A stretch of 64,000 bases of DNA from VGBO01 sp964453335. GTDB taxonomy: Bacteria > Actinomycetota > Acidimicrobiia > Acidimicrobiales > CAIXPF01. A model generated the notes under the pieces. That model was not told the origin of the DNA and did no database searches. It saw nothing but the letters and a program-made list of their open reading frames with translations. The position numbers and the translations under genes are program-made. Positions 16,979 through 24,523 of this stretch are shown here, piece after piece. Positions within the stretch are counted from its first letter, which is position 1. Each line of letters starts with the position of its first letter. The DNA lies in contig CAYVOK010000010.1 in the NCBI GenBank assembly GCA_964453335.1, positions 54,433-118,432 on the forward strand, read 5' to 3'.

Positions 16979-18127
16979 TCAGCGAACTCCCAGCTCACGC
17001 GCGACGATGCCGCGCAGGATCTCGTTGGTGCCGCCGCGCAGGGTGAACCCGGGGGCGGAGAGGACGGAATCGGCGACGAGCTGGTCGAACCGCTCGATCC
17101 GCCCGGGTGCGACGAGGCGGCGGGCGACCTCGGGGATCTCACCCTCGAGACGGGTACCGAGGTCCTTCACGAGGGCGGCCTCGGTCACGGGCAGGCGTCC
17201 GGCGTCGAGCGACATGGCCACGGAGATGCACAGGCGACGCAGACCGGCGAGGCGGGCGACGAGGAGGCCGATCTCGGCAGCCGCCTCGTCGGAGGGCTCC
17301 GGACCGACGGCGTCGATCAGCGCGGCGAGCAACGGGTACGTCGACAGGTAGCGCTCCGGGCCGGAACGCTCGAAGGCGAGCTCGCCGACGACCTGGTTCC
17401 AGCCGTTCCCCTCGACGCCGAGCATCATGTGGTCGGGCACGAAGACGTCGGTCATGACCACCTCGTTGAAGTGGTGGTGGCCCGACAGCAGACGGATCGG
17501 GCGGATCTCCACACCGGAGGAGCGCAGGTCCATGACGAACTGGCTCATGCCGTTGTGCTTGCCGCCACTCTCGGCGATCGGCTGCGTGCGCACGAGGACG
17601 ATGAAGTAGTGGTTGTTGTGGGCCTGTGAGGTCCACACCTTCGTCCCGTTGAGCAGCCACCCGCCGTCGACCTTCGTGGCGGTCGACCGGATGGAGGCGA
17701 GGTCGGAACCCGAGTCGGGCTCGGACATGCCGATCGAGAAGTAGATCTCGCCGGCCGCCATCTGCGGGATGAGTTCTTCCTTCAGCGCGTCGTTGCCGTG
17801 CTTGAGGATGCCGGGGCCGGACTGGCGGTCGGTGATCCAGTGGGCGGCGATCGGGGCGCCGTGGGCGAGCAGTTCCTCGACGACGACGAACCGGTCGAGC
17901 GCCGACCGCTCGTGCCCGCCGTACTGCTTCGGCCAGGTGAGGCCCAGGAAGCCGTTCGCACCGAGCTTGCGGGAGAAGTCGGGGTCGTGACCCGACAGCC
18001 ACGTGTCACAGGACGGCACGTAGGTTCCGGCGGCGATCTCCGCCTCGAGGAATGCCCGGATCCGCAGGCGGATCTCCTCGGTCGAGGACGGGAGGGCGGC
18101 GTCGGGGAAGGACAGACGGCTTGCCAT
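16979..18127 (-). CDS. Acyl-CoA dehydrogenase, catalytic partner subunit
   Basis: A 382-residue acyl-CoA dehydrogenase. FSIGMSEPDSGSDLAS and KVWTSQAHNNHYFIVLVRT bind FAD and substrate, and the catalytic Glu lies in ELAFERSGPERYL. The C-terminus FTLRGGTNEILRGIVARELG is typical. FERSGPER and the immediate downstream partner gene fit the alpha2-beta2 FadE type. It is divergent from the double CoA-transferase, with 78 bases between starts. Confidence 0.92.
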   Translation of the reverse strand: MASRLSFPDAALPSSTEEIRLRIRAFLEAEIAAGTYVPSCDTWLSGHDPDFSRKLGANGFLGLTWPKQYGGHERSALDRFVVVEELLAHGAPIAAHWITDRQSGPGILKHGNDALKEELIPQMAAGEIYFSIGMSEPDSGSDLASIRSTATKVDGGWLLNGTKVWTSQAHNNHYFIVLVRTQPIAESGGKHNGMSQFVMDLRSSGVEIRPIRLLSGHHHFNEVVMTDVFVPDHMMLGVEGNGWNQVVGELAFERSGPERYLSTYPLLAALIDAVGPEPSDEAAAEIGLLVARLAGLRRLCISVAMSLDAGRLPVTEAALVKDLGTRLEGEIPEVARRLVAPGRIERFDQLVADSVLSAPGFTLRGGTNEILRGIVARELGVR

Positions 18128-18193
18128 GGCGATGTTCTACACCTCCCCGGGGGCCTCTCCCCACCCGGCGCGCACACCGGTCGGTGAACCTGG

Positions 18194-18199
18194 CACGAT
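18194..18199 (+). promoter_or_regulatory. Possible -10 element of double CoA-transferase (CACGAT)
   Basis: CACGAT, which keeps the A and final T of TAnnnT, ends 6 bases before the ATG at 18206; no Shine-Dalgarno site is seen. Confidence 0.3.
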
Positions 18200-18205
18200 G
18201 AGCGG

Positions 18206-20632
18206 ATGCTCTCCCCCTACCGGGTGCTCGACCTGACCGACCACCGTGGCCACCTCACCGGTGCCGTCCTCGCCGCCCTCGGCGCCGACGTCGTCGCGAT
18301 CGAACCGCCGGGCGGTTCGGCGGCCCGCCGCACGGCCCCGTACGCAACCGGTGTGGAGGGTCCGGAGGTGTCGCTCACCCACTTCGCCTACAACCGCAAC
18401 AAGCGGTCGGTGGTGCTCGACCTGACCACGCCGGAGGGCAGTGCGGCCTTCCTGCGCCTCGCCGACGGCGCCGACGTCGTCATCGAGTCCGAGGACCCGG
18501 GGCGCATGGCCGAGCTCGGCCTCGACGCGGCGACGCTGCTCGCCCGGAACCCGGCGCTCGTCGTCGCGTCGGTGACCCCGTTCGGCCAGGACGGCCCGAA
18601 GGCGCAGTGGGCGCACACCGACCTCACGCTGATGGCGAGCGGGTGCACCCTCGCCTTCACCGGTGACGCCGACCGTGCCCCGGTGCGGGTCGCCGTGCCG
18701 CAGGGGTACCACTTCGGTGCCGCCTCGGCCGCGGGAGCGGTCCTGTTGGCCCTGCACCAACGCGCCGTCTCCGGCGTCGGCCAGCACGTCGACGTCGCCG
18801 CGCAGTGCACCGTCCCGCTCGGTACGCAGGCCGGCGTGCTCGCGTCGGGGGCGAACGCCCCGACACCGACCCGCACGGCCGGTGGTGCGAAGGCCGGTGT
18901 GGTCGAGTTGCGGTTCGTCTACCCGGCGGCCGACGGCTGGGTGTCGATCACCCACGTGTTCGGCACTGCGATCGGTCCGGGCACCGCCCGTCTGATGCAG
19001 TGGGCGCACGAGGAAGGGCACTGCGACGCCGAACTGGCCGGCAAGGACTGGGTGAACTTCGCGGTCCTGTTGGAGACCGGCCAGGAGACGCTCGAGGACT
19101 GGGCACGGGCCCGCGGTGCGGTCGAGGCGCTCTGCCGGTCGAAGACGAAGGCCGAGCTCCTGGCCGGTGCGATGGAGCGGAACCTGTACCTGGCCCCGAT
19201 CTCGTCACCCCGGGACGTGGTCGAGAGCGAACAGCTCCGCACCCGCTCCTTCTTCACCCCGGTCGAGCATCCGGCCACGGGTCGCACGGTGGCGGCCCCG
19301 GCGTTCTTCGCCAAGGTGCACGGGCCCGAACTGCCCCGTCTCGGTCGAGCCCCACTGCTCGGTGAGCACACGGACGAGGTCCTCGCCGAGACGCCCCGGA
19401 CGCCGGCGGTGGGGACGCCGTCCGACCCGGGGTCGACCGCGCTCCCCCTCGCCGGCCTCAAGGTGCTCGACTTCACCTGGTCGATCGCCGGCCCCCACCA
19501 CACGCGCGTCCTCGCCGACGCGGGAGCGACGGTGGTGAAGATCGAGTCGTCGCGGCGGCCCGACGCCGCCCGCGGTTTCCTGCCGGTGCACGACAACGCG
19601 CCGGGGGCCGAGCAGTCCGCGCTGTTCGACGACATGAACGCCGGGAAGTGGTCGCTCGGGATCGACCTGTCGGTGCCCGAGTCGATGGCGGTGATCCACG
19701 ATCTCGTCCGGTGGGCGGACGTGGTCACCGAGTCCTACACGCCGAAGGCGATGCGGGCCTGGGGACTCGACTACGAGAACCTCCGCCGGATCAACCCGTC
19801 GATCGTCATGCTGTCCACCTGCCTCGCCGGCCAGGACGGCCCGCTCGCGTCATTCGCGGGGTTCGGGAACCTCGGCGCGGCGCTCGCCGGCTTCTACGGC
19901 CTCGCCGGTTGGCCCGACCGTGCGCCAGCCGGACCGTTCGGCGCGTACACCGACTACACGTCGACCCACTTCATGCTCGCCGCCGTGCTCGCTGCGCTCG
20001 ACCACCGGCGGCGCACCGGCGAGGGCGCGTACATCGACCTCGCCCAGTCGGAGGCGGCGACGTGGTTCCTGACCCCGGCGCTCCTCGAGTGGACGGTGAA
20101 CGGCGTCGTCGCAGAACGGGCCGGGAACCGCGACCGCGACATGGCGCCGCACGGCGTGTACCCCGCCGCCGGCACCGACCGGTGGGTGGCGGTCGCATGC
20201 CGCGACGACCGCGACTGGGCGGCACTCGCCGACCTGATCGGCCGACCGGACCTCGCCGACCTCCCGGTCGCCGAACGGCACCGGCGCCACGACGAGCTCG
20301 ACGAGCTGGTCGCCTCGTGGACGGGGGCGCGCACCGACGCCGAGGCGGAGGCGGCCCTACAGGCGCGCGGCGTGCCCGCGCACCTCGTCGCGTCGAGCGT
20401 CGAATGCCTCGCCGACCCCCAGCTCGCCCACCGAGGCCACTTCGTCGACCTCGAGCACCCGTTCCGCCGCTGCCTGGTCGAACGCACCCGGTTCGCACTC
20501 GGTCGCACGTCGACGGTCGTGCAACGGCGGCCGCCGTTCCTCGGTGAGCACAACGCCGAGATCCTCGGCGGGATGTTGGGCTACGACGACGACCGCATCG
20601 CGGAGCTCGTCATCGCCGGCGTGCTGGAGTGA
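18206..20632 (+). CDS. Two-domain class III (CaiB/BaiF) CoA-transferase
   Basis: An 808-residue protein made of two complete CoA-transferase III domains. Domain 1 (about residues 3-390) begins YRVLDLTDHRGHLTGAVLAALGADVVAIEPPGG and keeps the catalytic Asp in AHTDLTLMASG. Domain 2 (about 415-808) begins GLKVLDFTWSIAGPHHTRVLADAGATVVKIESS, but the equivalent position reads GFGNLGAALAGF, with Asn in place of Asp. Single-domain members work as interlocked dimers, so the fusion could act as an intramolecular heterodimer with one active site. It is divergent from the acyl-CoA dehydrogenase pair and ends 10 bases from another CoA-transferase. Confidence 0.92.
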   Translation: MLSPYRVLDLTDHRGHLTGAVLAALGADVVAIEPPGGSAARRTAPYATGVEGPEVSLTHFAYNRNKRSVVLDLTTPEGSAAFLRLADGADVVIESEDPGRMAELGLDAATLLARNPALVVASVTPFGQDGPKAQWAHTDLTLMASGCTLAFTGDADRAPVRVAVPQGYHFGAASAAGAVLLALHQRAVSGVGQHVDVAAQCTVPLGTQAGVLASGANAPTPTRTAGGAKAGVVELRFVYPAADGWVSITHVFGTAIGPGTARLMQWAHEEGHCDAELAGKDWVNFAVLLETGQETLEDWARARGAVEALCRSKTKAELLAGAMERNLYLAPISSPRDVVESEQLRTRSFFTPVEHPATGRTVAAPAFFAKVHGPELPRLGRAPLLGEHTDEVLAETPRTPAVGTPSDPGSTALPLAGLKVLDFTWSIAGPHHTRVLADAGATVVKIESSRRPDAARGFLPVHDNAPGAEQSALFDDMNAGKWSLGIDLSVPESMAVIHDLVRWADVVTESYTPKAMRAWGLDYENLRRINPSIVMLSTCLAGQDGPLASFAGFGNLGAALAGFYGLAGWPDRAPAGPFGAYTDYTSTHFMLAAVLAALDHRRRTGEGAYIDLAQSEAATWFLTPALLEWTVNGVVAERAGNRDRDMAPHGVYPAAGTDRWVAVACRDDRDWAALADLIGRPDLADLPVAERHRRHDELDELVASWTGARTDAEAEAALQARGVPAHLVASSVECLADPQLAHRGHFVDLEHPFRRCLVERTRFALGRTSTVVQRRPPFLGEHNAEILGGMLGYDDDRIAELVIAGVLE

Positions 20633-20642
20633 CCGGGGCGGC

Positions 20643-21887
20643 TCAGCCCGCCGCGTCCCGGGCGTCGAGTTCGGCACGGATCTCGGCGCCGTGCTCGTCG
20701 AGCATCGGGGCACGCCGGTAGATCCCCACCGGTGTCCCGGCGAAGCGCATGGGCGTGTTCACGAGCACCACGGGTCGGCCGGACGGCTGCTCGACCGCGA
20801 CGAGCATCTCCCGTGCGGCAACGTGCGGGTCGCTGAACAGGTCGGCGGGCCGGTTGACCGGACCGACCGGGATCTTCCCGCCGAGGATCTCGACGATCTG
20901 CGCGTTGGTGTGGTCGAGCGCCCAGTGCGCGACGGCACGGTCGATGTCGTCACGGTGCTTCACCCGGTCCTTGTTGAGCCGGTACCGGGGATCCGTCGCC
21001 CAGTCCGGGTGCCCGATCAGCTGGCCGAGCAGCGCGAAGTGGTGGTCCGTCGGTGCGGCGATCGCGCACTGCCCGTCCGCCGTGCGGAAGATGTCGAAGG
21101 GGACCTGGTAGTCGCTGCGGTTGCCCGACGGCGGGGTCGGTCGGCCGAGGTAGGTGTGGCGGATCACACCGAGGTCGCAGAGCGCGGTGATCGCGTCGAC
21201 CATCGACACGTCGACGAACTGGCCGACCCCGGTCTCGCGGGCGTGGTAGAGCGCTGCGAGGACGGCCATCGCCGTCATCGTGCCGGGGAAGATGTCGCCG
21301 ATGAACGGACCACCCTTGGTCTCCTGGCCCTCCCCCGGGCCGTTCATCGACACGAAGGAGCCCATCGCCTGCGCGATCACGTCGTAGGCGGGCCATTCGG
21401 CGTACGGGCTCGCGCCGGTGCGCGGGTCACCGAAGCCGCGCACCGCCCCGTAGACGAGCCGAGGGTTCCGTTCGTGCAGCGACTCCCAGCCGAGACCGAG
21501 CCGGTCCATGACCCCGGCACGCGAGTTCTCGATCACCGCGTCGGCGGTGTCGACGAGCCGGAGGAAGATCAGCTTGTCGCCCGGATCCCGCAGGTCGAGC
21601 ACGATCGACCGCTTGTTCCGGTTGTACGCGCCGTACGCGCCGCCGTAGGCGCGGACCTCGTCGTCCTTCGTGAAGGGCGTCAGGTACCGCTGCCCCTCGC
21701 CACCGGGGGGTTCGATCTTGATGACGTCGGCGCCGAGGTCGGCGAACATCATCGACGCCCACGGCCCTGCGATCGCCTGGGTGACGTCGAGGATGCGCAG
21801 ACCCTCGAGCGGCCCCGACCGTGCGGGTCGCATCGGCGCCGCCCACTCATGGGCGCGGGTGTGGTCGGACGGGTCGTTCGTCAGCAT
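20643..21887 (-). CDS. Class III (CaiB/BaiF) CoA-transferase
   Basis: A 414-residue CoA-transferase. GPLEGLRILDVTQAIAGPWASMMFADLGADVIKIEPPGG is the N-terminal signature; the catalytic Asp is in WPAYDVIAQAMG; GGPFIGDIFPG and GQFVDVSMVDAI follow. ATG at 21887 overlaps the end of the carboxyltransferase gene by seven bases and is preferred for coupling; ATG at 21833, 18 codons later, is the alternative and lies closer to where homology starts. It is the last gene of the phosphotransferase-carboxyltransferase-CoA-transferase operon. Confidence 0.9.
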   Translation of the reverse strand: MLTNDPSDHTRAHEWAAPMRPARSGPLEGLRILDVTQAIAGPWASMMFADLGADVIKIEPPGGEGQRYLTPFTKDDEVRAYGGAYGAYNRNKRSIVLDLRDPGDKLIFLRLVDTADAVIENSRAGVMDRLGLGWESLHERNPRLVYGAVRGFGDPRTGASPYAEWPAYDVIAQAMGSFVSMNGPGEGQETKGGPFIGDIFPGTMTAMAVLAALYHARETGVGQFVDVSMVDAITALCDLGVIRHTYLGRPTPPSGNRSDYQVPFDIFRTADGQCAIAAPTDHHFALLGQLIGHPDWATDPRYRLNKDRVKHRDDIDRAVAHWALDHTNAQIVEILGGKIPVGPVNRPADLFSDPHVAAREMLVAVEQPSGRPVVLVNTPMRFAGTPVGIYRRAPMLDEHGAEIRAELDARDAAG

Positions 21888-23437
21888 GTCGGCCACCAGG
21901 ACAGGGGTCGGGACTCGGGCGGCGGCACCCGGCGGTGCGCGAGCCGACCGAGGTCGGCGGCGAGCACCCGACGGGTGTCGGCCGGGTCGATGATCTCGTC
22001 GATGCGCATCGTGCCGGCGGCGTCGTACGGCGTGGTCGCCTCGGCGACCTCGGCGATGAGCCGGCGACGTTCGGCGTCGCGTTCCTCCGCGTCGGGGATG
22101 CGGGCGAGCTTCGATCCGAACGCCACGTTCACGCCGACGTCGGGGTCCATGAACCCGATCTCCGCACCCGGCCACGAGTACACGCCGAGCGACGGCATGA
22201 GCGAGCCGTTCATCGCCTGCCAGGCGAGGCCGAACGCCTTGCGGATGCACACGGTGAGCGTCGGCGTCGTCGCGAGCTGCAGCGCCTGCATCATCCGCAT
22301 GCCCCAGTGCAGCATCCGGTCGTGCTCGACCCGGCGGCCGACCATGAACCCGGGCACGTCGACGAGGAACAGCACCGGGATGTTGTAGGCGTCGCACACG
22401 GTGACGTGCCGGATGATCTTCTGGCACGCCTCCGGGTCGAGCACACCGGCGTTGAACATCGGGTTGTTCGCGACGACCCCGACGCTCCACCCGTCGAGCC
22501 GGGCGAGCGAACAGGACACGTTCCGGGCGAACTCGGGTTGGAGCTCGAACACGCTGTCGGGGTCGCAGATGCGCCGGACGACGGCCCGCATGTCGTAGCC
22601 GCGCGTGCGACGCTGCGGGACGAGCTCGACGAGACCGGGATCGGGCTCGATCGGACCGGCGGGTGCCGACCGTGGTGCGGACTCCCATGCGTTCGAGGGG
22701 AGGTACGACAGCCAGCGGCGGATCGCCTCATAGGCCTCCTCGTCGCTGTCGACACCGAGGTCGATCTGGCCGGTGCGGCGGGCGTGGACGTCGACGCCGC
22801 CGACCTCCTCGAAGCTGATGATCTCACCGGTCGCGACCTCGAACACCCGGGGCGAGGTGACCGCGAGACAGGACCCGCGCACCATCACCACGTAGTCGGA
22901 CAGCGCGGAGAGGAACGACGACCCACCGAAGGACTGCCCGGTGATCATCGTCGCCATCGGCACCCGGTGGTGGCGGGCCGCGAAGGTGAACAGCTCCCCC
23001 GGTTCGGAGATGCCTTCCGCCCCCATCGTGTCGGGGATGCGGGCGCCGCCCGTCTCACCGAAGTGGACGATCGGCACACCCATCTCGACGGCGCGGCTGT
23101 AGAGGCGGTGCTCCTTGCGGGTGCCGACGATCGACGACGACCCGCGGTACACGGTGATGTCGTCACCGAACACGGTGATCGGCCGACCGTCGAGCGTGGC
23201 GTCACCGCCGATCTTGCCGTCGCCGGGCGTGCGGTCGCGGTCCTCGGGGCGCAACGAACGCGAGAACGTGCCGATCTCCCGGAACGAACCCGGGTCGACG
23301 AACGCATCGATGTGCTGGCGGATCGTCCGGTCGCCTTCGGCGGCCATCCGTTCGACCTTGTCGACGCCGCCCATCTCGGCCCGGACGCGCGCCGCCCGGG
23401 CGTTGCGGTCGGCCACGGGGTCGGCGGGGGTGGTCAC
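21881..23437 (-). CDS. Acyl-CoA carboxylase carboxyltransferase (beta) subunit
   Basis: A 518-residue biotin-dependent carboxyltransferase of the propionyl-/methylcrotonyl-CoA type. GETGGARIPD and ITGQSFGGSSFLSALSDY form the N-domain oxyanion site, and FLVDVPGFMVG and KAFGLAWQAMNG belong to the C-domain. Biotin carboxylase and biotin carrier genes are absent nearby, so it must borrow an alpha subunit encoded elsewhere. The GTG start at 23437 overlaps the TGA of the phosphotransferase gene (GTGA), showing coupling. Substrate is not determinable. Confidence 0.92.
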   Translation of the reverse strand: MTTPADPVADRNARAARVRAEMGGVDKVERMAAEGDRTIRQHIDAFVDPGSFREIGTFSRSLRPEDRDRTPGDGKIGGDATLDGRPITVFGDDITVYRGSSSIVGTRKEHRLYSRAVEMGVPIVHFGETGGARIPDTMGAEGISEPGELFTFAARHHRVPMATMITGQSFGGSSFLSALSDYVVMVRGSCLAVTSPRVFEVATGEIISFEEVGGVDVHARRTGQIDLGVDSDEEAYEAIRRWLSYLPSNAWESAPRSAPAGPIEPDPGLVELVPQRRTRGYDMRAVVRRICDPDSVFELQPEFARNVSCSLARLDGWSVGVVANNPMFNAGVLDPEACQKIIRHVTVCDAYNIPVLFLVDVPGFMVGRRVEHDRMLHWGMRMMQALQLATTPTLTVCIRKAFGLAWQAMNGSLMPSLGVYSWPGAEIGFMDPDVGVNVAFGSKLARIPDAEERDAERRRLIAEVAEATTPYDAAGTMRIDEIIDPADTRRVLAADLGRLAHRRVPPPESRPLSWWPTC

Positions 23438-24498
23438 GACCCGGAGCCCAGCCGCTCGAGTGCCTCGACGGAGGAGCGTGCGAGGTTCACGACGCGTTCG
23501 CCGTAGGCGCCCACGTCGAAGCTGTCGTCGGCCATGACGCCTTCCTCGTAGCGTCGCTTCACGCCCTCGGCGATCGCGGCGAGACGCCAGTAGCTGAACG
23601 CCCGGTGGTACTCGACGCTCGACACGTCGAACCCGGTCCTGGCGGCGTAGCGCTCGACGAACTCCTCGCGGCTGAGGAAGCCCGGGGCGCAGGTCGGCGG
23701 CGGGTCGAGGTAGCCCGACGTCGCGAACTCGTCCTCGGGGATCCAGTTGTTCAGGATGTAGCCGACATCTGCGAGCACGTCGCCGAGCGTGCAGAGCTCC
23801 CAGTCGAGGACCGCGGCGATGTGGGCGCGGTCGGGCCCGTCGACGAAGGTCAGCATGTTCCCGATCCGGTAGTCGCCGTGCACGATGCCGGTGTGGCGCT
23901 GCTCGGGCTTCCGGGCCAGCAGGCCCTCGTAGGCGTGCTCCATCTCGGGGATCTCACGCGTCTTCGACGCCTCCCACTGGGTGCGCCAGCGCTTGAGCTG
24001 ACGGCCGAGGTAGTCCTCCCGCTTCGCGAGGCCCCCGAGGCCGATCGCGTCGACGTCGGCGAGGTGCAGGTCGGCGAGCACGTCGACGATGTGCTCGCTC
24101 ACCGCACGGCGCTGCGCCTCGGAGGGGAGCATCGTCTCGGCGTCCTCCTTCGTGTTCACGACGTGCCCGTCGACGAAGGACATCACGTAGAACGGCGCAC
24201 CGTTCACCTCGACGTCGTCGCACATGGCGAGCGCAGGCGCGACCGGCACGGTGGAGTGCGCGACCGCCGAGATGATGCGGTGCTCACGGCCCATGTCGTG
24301 CGCGGTCTGCAGCACGTGCCCGAGGGGCGGGCGGCGCAGCACGAACCGGTTCCCCGCCGTGTCCGTCACCTTGAAGGTGATGTTCGAGTGACCGCCGGCG
24401 ATGACCTCGAAGTCGAGGGGCGGGGCCGCACCCGGCACATGGGAGGCGAAGTACTCGTCGAGGGCCCGGGGGTCGACACCGGGAAGTCCGTCACGCAT
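23434..24498 (-). CDS. Aminoglycoside-phosphotransferase-fold kinase, ACAD10/11-like
   Basis: A 354-residue protein with the APH kinase fold. It has GGHSNITFKVTDTAGNRFVLRRPPLGHVL (nucleotide loop and Lys/Arg region), the catalytic loop IVHGDYRIGNML, and the metal motif VLDWELCTLGDVLADVGY. The same domain is fused to acyl-CoA dehydrogenase in animal ACAD10/11, where it phosphorylates 4-hydroxyacyl-CoA (known for ACAD11). Its coupling to a carboxyltransferase and CoA-transferase supports a role in acyl-CoA catabolism and argues against antibiotic resistance. ATG at 24498 has TAGGGT 7 bases upstream. Confidence 0.88.
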   Translation of the reverse strand: MRDGLPGVDPRALDEYFASHVPGAAPPLDFEVIAGGHSNITFKVTDTAGNRFVLRRPPLGHVLQTAHDMGREHRIISAVAHSTVPVAPALAMCDDVEVNGAPFYVMSFVDGHVVNTKEDAETMLPSEAQRRAVSEHIVDVLADLHLADVDAIGLGGLAKREDYLGRQLKRWRTQWEASKTREIPEMEHAYEGLLARKPEQRHTGIVHGDYRIGNMLTFVDGPDRAHIAAVLDWELCTLGDVLADVGYILNNWIPEDEFATSGYLDPPPTCAPGFLSREEFVERYAARTGFDVSSVEYHRAFSYWRLAAIAEGVKRRYEEGVMADDSFDVGAYGERVVNLARSSVEALERLGSGS

Positions 24499-24505
24499 GG
24501 CCCGC

Positions 24506-24511
24506 ACCCTA
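24506..24511 (-). promoter_or_regulatory. -10 element of the phosphotransferase operon (TAGGGT)
   Basis: TAGGGT on the minus strand ends 7 bases before the ATG at 24498. It is the only such site seen ahead of the three-gene operon down to 20643. Confidence 0.55.
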
Positions 24512-24523
24512 CGCGAGTCCGCC

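Noticed and set aside
23434..24498. Aminoglycoside phosphotransferase conferring antibiotic resistance
   Set aside because: Fold is shared, but motifs and operon partners match the ACAD10/11-type kinase of acyl-CoA metabolism.
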